From contig NZ_RCZP01000001.1 of NCBI RefSeq assembly GCF_006438825.1, positions 311,056 to 375,055 of the forward strand: a stretch of 64,000 nt of DNA, in the 5' to 3' direction. Within the stretch, counting starts at the first letter, position 1. Every line of letters starts with the position of its first letter. Source of the DNA: Muricoccus nepalensis. GTDB taxonomy: Bacteria > Pseudomonadota > Alphaproteobacteria > Acetobacterales > Acetobacteraceae. The position numbers and the translations under genes are program-made. Below, piece by piece: positions 27,193-37,187 of this stretch. The notes under the pieces were generated by a model. The model was not told the DNA's origin. It saw nothing but the letters and a program-made list of their open reading frames with translations, and ran no database searches.

Positions 27193-30100
27193 CCGCCTCC
27201 ACCGCCTCCACGCCCGGGATCACCTTCATCGCCTGGGCGAGGCGGGGCGAGACGTTCCAGCGGCCGGGCAGCGTCAGCTCCACCTCCTGGCCCGGCCCGG
27301 TGCGGGGGATGAGGATGACCTCCCCCCGGCCCTTCCCTTCCCGCTCCAGCAGGCTGCGCAGCGGCTCGATCGCCTCCATGCCCGCGACCTCGATCCGCAG
27401 GCCCTGGCCGATCGACTGCGCCGCTCGCTCCAGCGGCTCGCAGTCGAGCGCGGTCAGCCGCACGGCCTCGCCGTCGGCGCGCACCTCGGTCGAGAAGATC
27501 ACGGCGTTCCCCTCCACCAGCATCTCCCGGCACTTGCCGAGGATCTCGGAGAAGCAGGTCACCTCCGTGCTGCCGCTGGCGTCCGAGATCCGGATCCAGG
27601 CCATGCGGCTGCCGGTCTTCGTCGTGCGCTCCTTCGCGCCGATGATGGTGCCCGCCAGCTTCAGCCGCGCGGCGCCGCCCTGGGCGCGCTCCGTCATCTT
27701 CGCGATGGGGCACACGTTCAGCTTGCGCAGCGTGTCGATGTAGGTGTCGAGCGGATGGGCCGAGAGGTGGAAGCCGATCGCCTCCGCCTCCTTCTCCAGC
27801 CGGTCGAGCTGCGGCCAGTCCGGCATGTCCCGCAGCCGCAGCGGCGGCGTGTCGGCGGCGGCGCCGGGCGCGCCGAACAGACCGATCTGCGCGCTTCCTC
27901 GGTCCTCGGCCGCCGCCTGGGCGCGGCGGAGGATTTGCTCGGCGCCCTCCGTCACGCGGGCACGGTTCGGGTCCAGGCACTCAAAGGCGCCGGCGCGCGC
28001 TAGGTTCTCGACCTGCATCTTGTTGAGCTGCTTCGGGTCCACCCGGTCCGCGAAGTCGGAGAGCGATCGGAAGGGTCCGCCCTCCCCCCGCACGCGCACG
28101 AGGTCCTGCATGGCGGCGAGCCCCACGCGCTTGACGGCCGCCAGCGCGAAGCGGATCGCCTCCACTTGCGAGCCGTCCTCGCCCTCCCGCATCTCCACCG
28201 TGAACTCGGCGGCGCTGCGGTTCACGTCCGGCGGCAGCACCTTGATGCCGAGGCGCGACGCCTCCTGCAGGTGGGAGGCGAGCTTGTCGGTGTTCGCCAT
28301 GTCGAGCGTCATGGAGGCCGCGAGGAAGGCCACCGTGTGGTTCGCCTTCAGCCAGGCCGTCTGGTAGGACACCAGCGCGTAGGCGGCGGCGTGCGACTTG
28401 TTGAAGCCGTACTCCGCGAAGCGCTCCATCAGGTCGAAGATCTCGCCGGCCTTGCCCTCCGGGATGCCGCGCTTCGTCGCGCCCTCCACGAAGATGGCGC
28501 GCTGGGCCTGCATCTCCGAGCGGATCTTCTTGCCCATGGCGCGGCGGAGCAGGTCCGCGCCGCCGAGCGAGTAGCCTGCCAGCTCCTGGCTGATCTGCAT
28601 GACCTGCTCCTGGTAGACCAGGATGCCGTAGGTCTCCTCCACCAGCGGGCGCATCGCGGGGTGCACGGGCTCCCAGGGCTCGCCGTGCTTGCGGGCGCAG
28701 TAGGCGGGGATGTTCGCCATCGGCCCCGGCCGGTAGAGCGACACGGCCGCGATCAAGTCCTCGAACCGGTCCGGGCGCATCATACGGAGGCAGTCCCGCA
28801 TGCCCTGGCCTTCGAACTGGAACACCCCGGCCGCGTCGCCCTTGGCGAGCATGGCGTAGGTCTTGGCGTCGTCCAGCGGGATGGTGGTCAGGTCCACCGT
28901 GATCCCCTGACCCTTGAGGATGTTCACCGCGCGCTCGAGCACGGTCAGCGTCTTCAGGCCGAGGAAGTCGAACTTCACCAGCGACGCGCTCTCGACGTAT
29001 TTCATCGAGTACTGCGTCACCAGCATGTCGCTCCGCGGGTCGCGGTAGAGCGGCACGATGTCGATTAGCGGGCGGCGCCCGATCACCACGCCGGCGGCGT
29101 GGGTGGAGGCGTTGCGGTAGAGCCCCTCGAGCTGCAGCCCCGTGTGCATGAGGCGGTCGACGTTCTCGTCGGTCTCGCGCATCTCCTTCAGCCGCGGCTC
29201 GCCGTCCAGCGCCTCCTGCAGGGTGGGCGGCTTGGCGGCGTTGAAGGGAATGAGCTCCGCGATGCGGTTCACCTGGCCGTAGGGCATGCCCATCACGCGG
29301 CCGACGTCGCGCACCACCGCCTTGGCCTGCAAGCGGCCGAAGGTGATGATCTGGCCCACGCGGTCCTCGCCGTATTCCCGCCGCACGTACTGGATCACCT
29401 CCTCCCGCCGGTCCTGGCAGAAGTCGATGTCGAAGTCCGGCATCGAGACGCGCTCGGGGTTCAGGAAGCGCTCGAACAGCAGCCCGAAGCGGAGCGGGTC
29501 GAGGTCCGTGATCAGCAGCGCCCAGGCCGCGACCGACCCCGCGCCCGATCCGCGCCCGGGCCCCACCGGGATGCCCTGCTCCTTCGCCCACTGGATGAAG
29601 TCGGCGACGATGAGGAAGTAGCCCGAGAAGCCCATCTTCTCGATGACGTTCAGCTCGAAGGCCAGGCGCTCGCGGTACTCGGGGCGCTTCTCCTCGGGCG
29701 TGCCCTGGGCATCGAGGCGCCCTTCCAGCCCGCGCGTCGCCATGTCCCGCACCGTCTCCGCCTCGGTCATGCCGGGCTGCACCTTCGGGCAGATCGGCAA
29801 CTCGGGCTTGCGCGTCTCCGCCATGACGGCGCAGCGGCGCGCGATGGCCAGCGTGTTGTCGCAGGCCTCCGGCAGGTCCGCGAAGAGGGCGCGCATGGCG
29901 GCCGGCGGCTTGAACCAATGGTCCGGCGTCACGCGGCGGCGGTCGGGCTCGGCCAGCGTCCGGCCCTCGGCGATGCAGAGAAGCGCGTCATGCGCCTCGT
30001 GCGCGGCCTCGGTCGCGAAGTAGACGTCGTTGGCGGCGACGATCGGCACGGCGGCGGCGTCGGCCAGCGCCAACAGCCCCGGCTCCACCGCGCGGTCGCG

Positions 30101-30646
30101 CTCCGTGCCGTGGCGGGTCAGCTCCACCGCCAGGTCGTCGCCATAGGCCTCCCGCAGCGCGGCCAGCAGCGCCTCGGCCTGCGCGCGGCGCCCCTCCGCC
30201 AGCAGGCGCCCGAGCGGGCCCAGCGTGCCACCGGTCAGCAGGAAGATGCCCCCCGCGTTGGCGCGAAGCTGGTCGAGGTTGATCGCGGGCTTGCCCGAGG
30301 GGTCCTCGCCGAGCCAGCCCAGCGAGGACAGCCGCTGGAGGTTCTGCAGCCCCGGCGCGTCCATCGCCAGCGCCACGACCGGGTCGGGCGGAAGCCGCGC
30401 CGCCTCCGGCCGCTCCGGCTCCTTCGCGCGGGCGAGCCAGAGCTGGCAGCCGATGATGGGCTGCACGCCCTCCTTGGCCGCGTACTGACTGAACTCGAGC
30501 GCGCCGAACATGGTGGCGGTGTCGGTCAGCGCCAGCGCGGGCATGCCGGCCTTGCGGGCGAGGCCGGGGAGCTTGTCGGCCTTGATGGAGCCTTCCGCCA
30601 GCGAGTAGGCGGAGTGGACGTGGAGGTGGACGAAGCTGGAGGCCAT
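27188..30646 (-). CDS. dnaE: DNA polymerase III subunit alpha
   Basis: DnaE is the replicative polymerase subunit. The 1152-residue protein has an N-terminal PHP domain (FVHLHVHSAYSLAEGSI), the polymerase catalytic region with GPGRGSGAGSVAAW and PDFDIDFCQDRREEVI (two of the catalytic aspartates), the fingers, the beta-binding region and a C-terminal OB domain (MAWIRISDASGSTEVTCF). Length is normal for a full replicative DnaE. The frame is open to 30730; ATG 30646 fits the family N-terminus. lolD ends about 100 bases upstream in the same direction. Confidence 0.96.
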   Translation of the reverse strand: MASSFVHLHVHSAYSLAEGSIKADKLPGLARKAGMPALALTDTATMFGALEFSQYAAKEGVQPIIGCQLWLARAKEPERPEAARLPPDPVVALAMDAPGLQNLQRLSSLGWLGEDPSGKPAINLDQLRANAGGIFLLTGGTLGPLGRLLAEGRRAQAEALLAALREAYGDDLAVELTRHGTERDRAVEPGLLALADAAAVPIVAANDVYFATEAAHEAHDALLCIAEGRTLAEPDRRRVTPDHWFKPPAAMRALFADLPEACDNTLAIARRCAVMAETRKPELPICPKVQPGMTEAETVRDMATRGLEGRLDAQGTPEEKRPEYRERLAFELNVIEKMGFSGYFLIVADFIQWAKEQGIPVGPGRGSGAGSVAAWALLITDLDPLRFGLLFERFLNPERVSMPDFDIDFCQDRREEVIQYVRREYGEDRVGQIITFGRLQAKAVVRDVGRVMGMPYGQVNRIAELIPFNAAKPPTLQEALDGEPRLKEMRETDENVDRLMHTGLQLEGLYRNASTHAAGVVIGRRPLIDIVPLYRDPRSDMLVTQYSMKYVESASLVKFDFLGLKTLTVLERAVNILKGQGITVDLTTIPLDDAKTYAMLAKGDAAGVFQFEGQGMRDCLRMMRPDRFEDLIAAVSLYRPGPMANIPAYCARKHGEPWEPVHPAMRPLVEETYGILVYQEQVMQISQELAGYSLGGADLLRRAMGKKIRSEMQAQRAIFVEGATKRGIPEGKAGEIFDLMERFAEYGFNKSHAAAYALVSYQTAWLKANHTVAFLAASMTLDMANTDKLASHLQEASRLGIKVLPPDVNRSAAEFTVEMREGEDGSQVEAIRFALAAVKRVGLAAMQDLVRVRGEGGPFRSLSDFADRVDPKQLNKMQVENLARAGAFECLDPNRARVTEGAEQILRRAQAAAEDRGSAQIGLFGAPGAAADTPPLRLRDMPDWPQLDRLEKEAEAIGFHLSAHPLDTYIDTLRKLNVCPIAKMTERAQGGAARLKLAGTIIGAKERTTKTGSRMAWIRISDASGSTEVTCFSEILGKCREMLVEGNAVIFSTEVRADGEAVRLTALDCEPLERAAQSIGQGLRIEVAGMEAIEPLRSLLEREGKGRGEVILIPRTGPGQEVELTLPGRWNVSPRLAQAMKVIPGVEAVEAA

Positions 30647-30744
30647 CCCCCGAATATAGGCCCTCCCCGCCCGATTCGCGCCCGTCCGCGGGCGGCAGGC
30701 CCGAGAAACGGGCCTCCGCCGGCGGAACATCGGCGCCTGTGGCT

Positions 30745-31425
30745 CTAGGTCGGCACGATCAGCCCGTCGCGCAGCGTGACCGTGCGGTCCATCCGCGCGG
30801 CCAGCTCGGGGTTGTGGGTCGCGATCAGGGCCGCGACGCCGCGCCCGCGCACGGCCTCGAGGAGCTCGGCGAAGACGCGGTCGGCCGTGCCGACGTCGAG
30901 GTTCCCGGTCGGCTCGTCCGCCAGCAGCACCTTCGGGCCGTTCGCCAGCGCCCGGGCGATGGCCACCCGCTGCTGCTCGCCGCCCGAGAGCCGCGTCGGC
31001 CGGTGGTGCCCGCGGTCGGCCAGGCCGAAGGTGGCCAGCAGCTCGCGCGCCCGCGCCTCCGCCTCCCGCCGCGGGCGATTGGCCGCGAGTTGGGGGAGGA
31101 CGACGTTCTCCTCCGCGGTGAACTCCGGCAGCAGGTGGTGAAACTGGTAGACGAAGCCGATCGTGTCCCGCCGGAGCGCGGTGCGGGCGTCGTCGGAGAG
31201 GCCGCCAGAATCGCGGCCCTCCACCAGCACCCGCCCGGCATCCGGCTTCTCCAGCAGCCCCGCGACGTGCAGCAGCGTCGACTTGCCCGTGCCGGAGGGG
31301 GCGACGAGGGCCACGATCTCCCCCGCGAAGAGGTCGAGCTCGGCGCCGCGCAGCACCGGCAGCTCCCCCGCCTCGGTGCGGTAGCGGCGCTCGACGGCAC
31401 GGAGCGCGAGCGGCGCGTCAGGCAT
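30745..31425 (-). CDS. lolD: Lipoprotein-releasing system ATP-binding protein
   Basis: LolD powers extraction of outer-membrane lipoproteins from the inner membrane together with LolC/E. The 226-residue ABC ATPase has Walker [10 protein letters not shown], the Q-loop [18 protein letters not shown] (the LolD-type motif), signature [15 protein letters not shown] and Walker [16 protein letters not shown] 31425 overlaps the end of lolC by eight bases, so translation is coupled. It would serve the two lipoproteins encoded at 52.7-54.5 kb, among others. Confidence 0.95.
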   Translation of the reverse strand: MPDAPLALRAVERRYRTEAGELPVLRGAELDLFAGEIVALVAPSGTGKSTLLHVAGLLEKPDAGRVLVEGRDSGGLSDDARTALRRDTIGFVYQFHHLLPEFTAEENVVLPQLAANRPRREAEARARELLATFGLADRGHHRPTRLSGGEQQRVAIARALANGPKVLLADEPTGNLDVGTADRVFAELLEAVRGRGVAALIATHNPELAARMDRTVTLRDGLIVPT

Positions 31426-32671
31426 TGCGCAGCCCCTCCACCGGGTCCAGCCGCGCGGCGCGCCAGGAGGGATAGATCGTGGCCAGCAGCGAGAGGCCGA
31501 GCCCCATGCCGACCACCTGCGCCACCTCCATCGGCTCCACCACCGCTGGCAGCTTCGTCAGGAAGTAGATCTCCGCGCTGAACAGCTCCGTGCCCGTCAG
31601 CCCCTGGAGGAACTGCCGGATGTTCTCGATGTTGAGGCAGAAGACGAGGCCGATGAGGAAACCGATGAGCGTGCCCGCGATGCCGATGGAGGCGCCGGCG
31701 AGGAGGAAGATGCGCAGGATCGCGCCGCGGGTCGCGCCCACCGTCCGCAGCACCGCGATGTCCCGCCCCTTGTCCTTCACGAGCATGATCAGCGACGAGA
31801 CGATGTTGAAGGCGGCGACGATGATGATCAGCGTCAGGATGAGGAACATCACGTTCCGCTCCACCTGCACCGCGTTGAAGAAGGAGGAGTTGGAGTCCTG
31901 CCAGTCGAGCACCCGCACGGGCAGGCCGCGCAGCGCCCCGAAGATCTCGCGCGTCGCGTTCCGCACGCGGGAGGGATCGTCGACGAAGACCTCCACCTGG
32001 GTCGCGCTGTCGCGGTGCTGGAAATAGATCTGGGCCGCGCCGAAGGGCAGGAAGACGTAGCTGGAATCGTACTCCTGCATCCCCGCCTCGAAGAGCGCGA
32101 CCACCTCGTAGGCGCGCAGCCGCGGCACCGTGCCCATCACCGTCGTGCGCCCCTGGGGCGAGACGAGGGTGATGCGCTCGCCGACGCGGATGCCGAGCTT
32201 CCGCGCCAGGCGCGTGCCGATGACGATGGTGTCGTCGCCGCCGAAGCGCGCGAGGTCGCCCGCGCGGATGTTCCCCGCGATCAGCGGCCGCGCGCGCAGG
32301 TCCTCCGGCCGGATGCCGCGGGCCAGCCCGCCCGTCGCGCCGCCCTCGTCGCTCGTGAAGAGGACCTGCCCCTCCACGATCGGGGTCGCGGAAGCGATGC
32401 CCGGCAGGCCGCGGATGCGGGCGGCGATGTTGTCGAAGTCGCGAAGACCGTCGTTGTCCTGCGCGTAGACGCCGAGATGCCCGTTCAGCCCGAGGATCCG
32501 CCCCAGCAGCTCCTGCCGGAAGCCGTTCATCACGGACATGACGATGATGAGGGTCGCCACCCCGAGCGCGATGCCGACGAGCGAGAAGATCGCGATGACC
32601 GAGACGAAGCGCTCCCCCTTGCGGGCGCGGAGGTAGCGGAAGGCGACGGCGCGCTCGAAGGGGGAGAACAT
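31418..32671 (-). CDS. lolC: Lipoprotein-releasing system permease (LolC/LolE family)
   Basis: This inner-membrane permease is the partner of LolD. The 417-residue protein has the expected topology: a first transmembrane helix near residues 24-46 ([24 protein letters not shown]), a large periplasmic domain (about 50-265), and three C-terminal helices of the FtsX-like domain. Only one permease gene is present, as in most alphaproteobacteria, where a single LolC/E-like protein forms a homodimer. ATG 32671 overlaps the proS stop (TGATG). Confidence 0.94.
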   Translation of the reverse strand: MFSPFERAVAFRYLRARKGERFVSVIAIFSLVGIALGVATLIIVMSVMNGFRQELLGRILGLNGHLGVYAQDNDGLRDFDNIAARIRGLPGIASATPIVEGQVLFTSDEGGATGGLARGIRPEDLRARPLIAGNIRAGDLARFGGDDTIVIGTRLARKLGIRVGERITLVSPQGRTTVMGTVPRLRAYEVVALFEAGMQEYDSSYVFLPFGAAQIYFQHRDSATQVEVFVDDPSRVRNATREIFGALRGLPVRVLDWQDSNSSFFNAVQVERNVMFLILTLIIIVAAFNIVSSLIMLVKDKGRDIAVLRTVGATRGAILRIFLLAGASIGIAGTLIGFLIGLVFCLNIENIRQFLQGLTGTELFSAEIYFLTKLPAVVEPMEVAQVVGMGLGLSLLATIYPSWRAARLDPVEGLRNA

Positions 32672-33987
32672 CAAGCGAGCGTCGCGCGGATCCGGGCCAG
32701 CGCCTCGTCGAGCGGCAGTTCCAGCCGCTCGCCGGTCGCGCGGCGCTTCAACTCGACCACGCCCTTGGCCGCGCCCCGCGGCCCGACGATGGCCTGCCAG
32801 GGATAACCGACGAGGTCCGCGTCCGCGAACTTCGCCCCCGCGCGCTCCGGCCGGTCGTCCAGCACCGCCTCGCTGCGGAGCGCGCCGTAGAGCTGCTCGC
32901 AGAGCGCGTCCGCCGCGGCGTCTCCCGGCTTGAGGTTGAGGATGGCGCAGGCGTAGGGCGCGACGGCGTCGGGCCAGATGATGCCGCCCTCGTCGTGCCC
33001 GGCCTCGATGATGGCCGCGAGCAGCCGGGAGACGCCGATGCCGTAGGAGCCCATCTCCGGCACCACCGGCGTGCCGTCCGGCCCGGCAACCGTCAGGCCC
33101 ATGGGCTTGGAGTACTTCGTGCCGAAGTAGAAGATGTGGCCGACCTCGATCCCGCGCGCGGTGACCTGGCTCTCCGCGGGGATCGCGCCCCAGGCGGCCT
33201 CGTCGTGCTTCTCGTCGGTCGCGGCGTAGCGGCTGGTCCAGAAGTCCACCACCGGCGAGGGGTCGCCCGTGCCGCTCGGGTCCTGCGCCAGCACGTCGAA
33301 GTCGAGCAGGTCCTTGTGGAGGTAGACGAGGCTCTCGCCGGTCTCGGCGAGGATGATGAACTCGTGGCTGAGGTCGCCGCCGATCGGCCCCGTGTCGGCC
33401 TGCATCGGGATCGCCTTCAGCCCCATCCGCGCGAAGGTGCGCAGATAGGCCCGGAACATCAGCCGGTAGGAACGCCGCGCGCCCTCGGCGTCGAGGTCGA
33501 AGGAGTAGGCGTCCTTCATCAGGAACTCGCGCCCGCGCATGACGCCGAAGCGCGGCCGGATCTCGTCCCGGAACTTCCACTGGATGTGGTAGAGGCTGCG
33601 CGGCAGGTCGCGGTAGGACTTCGCGTAGCCCTTGAAGAGGTCGGTGACCATCTCCTCGTTCGTCGGGCCGTAGAGCATCTCGCGGTCGTGCCGGTCGGTG
33701 ATGCGGAGCATCTCCTTGCCGTAGTCCTCATAGCGGCCGCTCTCCTTCCAGAGGTCGGCGGGCTGCACCGTCGGCATGAGGATCTCCTGCGCGCCGGCGA
33801 GGTCCTGCTCCTGGCGCACGATCTCCGAGACCTTGCGGAGCACGCGGAGCCCGAGCGGCAGCCAGGCGTAGATGCCGGCGCTCGTCTGGCGGATGAGACC
33901 CGCGCGCAGCATGAGGCGGTGCGAGACGATCTGCGCCTCGGCGGGCGTTTCCTTCAGCGTGGGCAGGAAGGCGCGGGAAAGGCGCAA
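32671..33987 (-). CDS. proS: Proline--tRNA ligase
   Basis: ProS charges tRNA-Pro. The 438-residue class II synthetase begins [29 protein letters not shown] and has motif 2 ([27 protein letters not shown]) and motif 3 ([14 protein letters not shown]), with an anticodon-binding C-terminal domain. The length shows the short alphaproteobacterial form without the large editing insertion. The conserved N-terminus has no ATG; TTG 33987, with GGAG upstream, is the best start. Immediately upstream lies the sRNA terminator (34088-34119). Confidence 0.94.
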   Translation of the reverse strand: MRLSRAFLPTLKETPAEAQIVSHRLMLRAGLIRQTSAGIYAWLPLGLRVLRKVSEIVRQEQDLAGAQEILMPTVQPADLWKESGRYEDYGKEMLRITDRHDREMLYGPTNEEMVTDLFKGYAKSYRDLPRSLYHIQWKFRDEIRPRFGVMRGREFLMKDAYSFDLDAEGARRSYRLMFRAYLRTFARMGLKAIPMQADTGPIGGDLSHEFIILAETGESLVYLHKDLLDFDVLAQDPSGTGDPSPVVDFWTSRYAATDEKHDEAAWGAIPAESQVTARGIEVGHIFYFGTKYSKPMGLTVAGPDGTPVVPEMGSYGIGVSRLLAAIIEAGHDEGGIIWPDAVAPYACAILNLKPGDAAADALCEQLYGALRSEAVLDDRPERAGAKFADADLVGYPWQAIVGPRGAAKGVVELKRRATGERLELPLDEALARIRATLA

Positions 33988-34087
33988 GTGCGGAGGCTCC
34001 GGTGGGCCAGGGGATGCGGTCGGGGCGCAACCTAGAGCAAGGCGCGGGGGGCGCAATCCGTGACGGGCTCCCGCCGCCCCGCGGTGC

Positions 34088-34119
34088 AAAAAAGAAGGGC
34101 CGCCCCGAAGGGACGGCCC
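34088..34119 (-). terminator. Intrinsic terminator with UUCG tetraloop (sRNA end)
   Basis: On the - strand: GGGCCG-T-CCC, loop TTCG, GGG-CGGCCC (34119-34097; nine pairs, one bulged T), followed by TTCTTTTTT (34096-34088). This is the strongest classical terminator in the window. It stands about 100 bases upstream of the proS start. Confidence 0.88.
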
Positions 34120-34229
34120 GAGTTTAGGGAGGAAACGCCAGTCACACGGCGGAAGAGGAAAAGCCCTCTTCCATGTCCCTATGATGAGCCCCGACCTCTC
34201 CCCGGAGAAGAGTTTTTGGCCGCCGGACG
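34088..34229 (-). ncRNA. mmgR: Candidate small RNA resembling the alpha-r8/MmgR family
   Basis: On the - strand this gene-free interval reads as a structured RNA: a stem at 34205-34210/34195-34200, an 8-bp stem (GGAAGAGG / CCTCTTCC, 34172-34165 with 34158-34151, loop GCTTTT), an unpaired TTTCCTCCCT (34135-34126), then an intrinsic terminator with a TTCG tetraloop and T-rich tail. As I recall it, the 10-mer UUUCCUCCCU is the conserved mark of the alpha-r8/MmgR sRNAs, Hfq-bound regulators of rhizobia encoded next to proS, the same place as here. The 5' end is inferred from a promoter at 34236-34265; a shorter form of about 85 bases starting near 34175 is also possible. The alternative is a proS leader with an attenuator. 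Confidence 0.6.
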
Positions 34230-34235
34230 GCGTGA

Positions 34236-34265
34236 AAATAGGCGAATAAGAAGCCTATTGATCAA
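34236..34265 (-). promoter_or_regulatory. Candidate sRNA promoter spanned by an inverted repeat
   Basis: On the - strand, TTGATC (34265-34260) and CTATTT (34241-34236) are 18 bases apart; CTATTT is close to the alphaproteobacterial -10 form. A perfect 7-bp inverted repeat, AATAGGC-N9-GCCTATT (34237-34259), fills the spacer and covers the -10, the arrangement expected of a repressor site. The region is much richer in A+T than its surroundings. Confidence 0.5.
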
Positions 34266-34301
34266 AAAGAAGGCCTCAAGACGCCAAAACCATGCATCTG
34301 C

Positions 34302-34562
34302 CTAATCGTTGGGCTTTGCCAGCCAGCCCTCGCGGAAGGAGAGCCAATCCGCCAGGACGAGCCAGTCGATGAAGAACCACACGAGGATGGAGACAACCGT
34401 GGTGGTGAGCACGACTCGCAGCACCCGCACCTGCCGGGGCGCCCCGCGCCAGCCGCCCGTCGCCTCGGCCTCGGGGTCCGGGTTCACGCCCAGCGGCAGC
34501 ACGGCGAAGAGGACCGTCCACCAGACGAGGAAGTAAACGACCGTTCCGGTAACCCAGCCCAT
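34302..34562 (-). CDS. DUF1467 family membrane protein
   Basis: A small inner-membrane protein of 86 residues with two hydrophobic helices (about residues 5-27, GTVVYFLVWWTVLFAVLPLGV, and 50-71), an Arg-rich loop between them and a short charged tail. The sequence fits the DUF1467 family, which is found in this position (between rnj and proS) in many alphaproteobacteria. Its function is unknown. ATG 34562. It ends 36 bases before the candidate sRNA promoter. Confidence 0.8.
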   Translation of the reverse strand: MGWVTGTVVYFLVWWTVLFAVLPLGVNPDPEAEATGGWRGAPRQVRVLRVVLTTTVVSILVWFFIDWLVLADWLSFREGWLAKPND

Positions 34563-34680
34563 CCCTGTTCCCCACGCCGCCCCGAAGGGGACTGCCGGGC
34601 CGCCCCAGGCGCCCGGACCCTGCCGTATCAGCCGCGATCACCATCAGGCGGAAACGGGAACATACCCCGCGCCTGCCGGA

Positions 34681-36333
34681 TCAGACCCGCAGGAGGTGAA
34701 GCTCCACCAGCGGGCGCTTGCGCACCCGGCGGCCGATGGCCTTGCGCAGCGCGGTCCGGGCCGCCTCGCGCAGCGCCGTGTCCTCGCGCCGCAGCCCCGC
34801 AGGCATGTCGTTGACGAGGCGGGCGAGGTCCGTCGCGATCTGGTTCGTCGCGTCCTCGCCTTGCTCAAAGAGGCCGGGCGCGGAGATCTGCGGCAGGCCG
34901 CGCACCTTCCCGCTGTCGTCCACCGCGAGCGAGCCGACGACGACGCCGTTGAAGAGCATCCGCCGGCGGGCGCCGAGCACCGTCCCCTCCAGCGGCAGCA
35001 GCCGGGCGCCGTCGACGGCGAGCTTGCCGCTCTGCACCGTCTCCGACACCTCCACAGTGCCCGGGCCGAGGCGGAGCATGTCGCCGTCCTCGATCAGGTG
35101 CGGGATGGCGCCGAAGTCGCGGGCCAGCGCCGCGTGCTGCTGCAGGTGACGCCACTCGCCGTGCACGGGTACCGCGTGGCGTGGCTTCACCAGGTCGTAG
35201 AGGCGTCGCAGCTCCTCCTTGGCGGGGTGGCCGGAGACGTGGACCGGGTGCTCGGAGTCCGGCGTAATGACTCGGCAGCCCGCGCGGAAAAGGGCGGACT
35301 CCACGGCCATGATCGCCTTCTCGTTCCCCGGGATCATGCGGGAGGAGAAGATGACGGTGTCCCCCTCCCCCAGCGAGATCTGGGGATGCGTGTCCGCCGC
35401 GATCTTGGCGAGCGCCGAGCGCGGCTCGCCCTGGCTGCCCGTGCAGATGATCAGCAGCTCGTCATCCGGCTGGTAGCCGGCCTCGTCCTCCTCCAGGAAG
35501 GGCGGGATGTCCTTGAAATATCCCGTCTCGCGCGCCGACGCATCGGCGTTGCGCAGCGACCGGCCGAAGAGCGCGACCCGTCGCCCCGCGGCCATGGCGG
35601 CGCGGGCGATCGATTCGACACGGGCGATGTTGGTCGCGAAGCAGGCGACCGCCACCCGGCCCTTCAGCCCCGCGATGAGGCTGGTCAGGGCGACGCGCAC
35701 GTCCGCCTCGCTTCCGGAGAAGCCGTCCACCAGGGCGTTGGTGCTGTCGCAGACCATGGCCAGCACGCCCTCGCGCCCGAGCGCCGCGAAGCCGGCCTCG
35801 TCGGTCGGCGGCCCGATCAGCGGGTCGGCGTCGAGCTTCCAGTCGCCGGTGTGCAGGACCGTGCCGTAGGGGGTGCGGATGGCCAGGGCCTGGGCCTCGG
35901 GCACGGAATGCGCGACGCGGAGGAACTGGAGGTCGAAGGCCCCGATCAGCAGGCGGGAGGCCAGCGGCACGGTGTGGAGCTTCACCTCGCCGAGCAGCCC
36001 GGCCTCGCCGAGCTTGCGGCGCAGGACGGCCGCGGCGAAGGGGCTGGCGTAGAGCGGGCAGCGCAAGAGCGGCCAGAGCGACGCCACCGCGCCGAGATGG
36101 TCCTCGTGCGCGTGGGTGATCACCAAGCCCACCAGCCGGTCCCGCCGCTCCACCAGCCAGGCGGGATCCGGCACGAGGATCTCCGCCTCCGGGAACTCGC
36201 TTCCCCCGAACCCGATGCCGCAATCCACCGCCAGGAGGGCCCCGTCCAGGCGATAGACGTTGAGATTCATCCCGATCTCGCCCGTCCCCCCCAGAGGGAG
36301 GAAGGCGAGGTCGTCCGTTGTATCGAAGGTCAT
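34681..36333 (-). CDS. rnj: Ribonuclease J
   Basis: RNase J is an mRNA-decay and rRNA-maturation nuclease with 5'-3' exonuclease activity, used by alphaproteobacteria alongside RNase E. The 550-residue protein has a metallo-beta-lactamase core ([12 protein letters not shown]; zinc motif HAHEDH near residue 75; HTGDWKLD), the beta-CASP insert ([30 protein letters not shown]), the HVSGH motif and a C-terminal domain. Its ATG overlaps the coaX stop by four bases. Confidence 0.94.
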   Translation of the reverse strand: MTFDTTDDLAFLPLGGTGEIGMNLNVYRLDGALLAVDCGIGFGGSEFPEAEILVPDPAWLVERRDRLVGLVITHAHEDHLGAVASLWPLLRCPLYASPFAAAVLRRKLGEAGLLGEVKLHTVPLASRLLIGAFDLQFLRVAHSVPEAQALAIRTPYGTVLHTGDWKLDADPLIGPPTDEAGFAALGREGVLAMVCDSTNALVDGFSGSEADVRVALTSLIAGLKGRVAVACFATNIARVESIARAAMAAGRRVALFGRSLRNADASARETGYFKDIPPFLEEDEAGYQPDDELLIICTGSQGEPRSALAKIAADTHPQISLGEGDTVIFSSRMIPGNEKAIMAVESALFRAGCRVITPDSEHPVHVSGHPAKEELRRLYDLVKPRHAVPVHGEWRHLQQHAALARDFGAIPHLIEDGDMLRLGPGTVEVSETVQSGKLAVDGARLLPLEGTVLGARRRMLFNGVVVGSLAVDDSGKVRGLPQISAPGLFEQGEDATNQIATDLARLVNDMPAGLRREDTALREAARTALRKAIGRRVRKRPLVELHLLRV

Positions 36334-37160
36334 TCGGTCTCGTTCTTGAGAGCTTCTGGAAGCGTTGTCTTGTGGAAGATGGGGGGTGGGTTGCGGCCAG
36401 CCAACAGGCGCAACCCTTCCAGCGTGATATCGGGATCAGTGTGTTGAATGACCGTCGTCCCTTCGGCGAACAAGGGGGCGAGCCCGCCGGTCGCGATCAC
36501 CTTCAGGGGACTGCCGTGCTCGGCCCGGATGCGGCTCACGAGGCCCTCGATGAGGCCCACGTACCCCCAGAAGATGCCCGACTGCATGGCGGGCACGGTG
36601 TCCCGCCCGATCACCGCCTGAGGGCGGCCGATGCCGATCCGGGGCAGCCGGGCGGCGGCGCGGTGCAGCGCCTCGATGGAAAGGTTGATGCCGGGCGCGA
36701 TGACGCCGCCGATGTAGGCCCCCCCCTCCCCCACAACGTCGAAGGTGGTCGCGGTGCCGAAGTCGATGACGATGAGGGGCCCGGAATAGTGGTGGTGGGC
36801 GGCCAGGGCGTTGAGCAGCCGGTCGGCGCCCACCTCCTTCGGCCGGTCCATGAGAATCTCGAAGCCCCAGTTCACGCTGTCCCCGCGCGCGACGAGGGGC
36901 TCGCAGTTGAACCAGTCCCGCACCAGCCGGCGAAGGTTGTAGAGGGCCGCGGGCACGACGGTGCCGAGGGCGCAGCGGGTGATCTCCGCCGGCCTCAGCC
37001 CCGCGTGGGAGAGCAGGGTGAGCAGCCAGACGGCGTACTCGTCGCTCGTCCGGTCCGGCCGGGTGGCGATCCGCCAGCGACCGCGCCACTCCCGGCCGTC
37101 ATGGACGGCGAAGACGACGTTCGTGTTGCCGGCATCGATCGCCAGAAGCATCGCGGTCAT
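36330..37160 (-). CDS. coaX: Type III pantothenate kinase
   Basis: CoaX phosphorylates pantothenate, the first step of coenzyme A synthesis. The 276-residue ASKHA-fold protein has [14 protein letters not shown] (phosphate-1 loop), [25 protein letters not shown] (phosphate-2) and [11 protein letters not shown], all typical of type III. ATG 37160 or the in-frame ATG 37151 may be used; the second gives the more usual N-terminus. It lies 27 bases after birA. Confidence 0.95.
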   Translation of the reverse strand: MTAMLLAIDAGNTNVVFAVHDGREWRGRWRIATRPDRTSDEYAVWLLTLLSHAGLRPAEITRCALGTVVPAALYNLRRLVRDWFNCEPLVARGDSVNWGFEILMDRPKEVGADRLLNALAAHHHYSGPLIVIDFGTATTFDVVGEGGAYIGGVIAPGINLSIEALHRAAARLPRIGIGRPQAVIGRDTVPAMQSGIFWGYVGLIEGLVSRIRAEHGSPLKVIATGGLAPLFAEGTTVIQHTDPDITLEGLRLLAGRNPPPIFHKTTLPEALKNETE

Positions 37161-37187
37161 CCTTCTGCGCGGCCCGGGGGGCGCCGT

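Noticed and set aside
27981-29918. Long open frame in another frame of dnaE
   Set aside because: High GC content keeps shadow frames open; it has no family sequence and dnaE is intact.
33988-34087. Leader peptide with proline codons controlling proS
   Set aside because: Short frames upstream of proS contain no run of Pro codons, so ribosome-stalling attenuation is not supported.
34060-34305. 81-codon open frame on the + strand between proS and DUF1467
   Set aside because: It has no ribosome site, a highly basic nonsense composition, and runs antisense through the sRNA hairpins and terminator. A 22-codon frame starting at 34181 was rejected for the same reasons.
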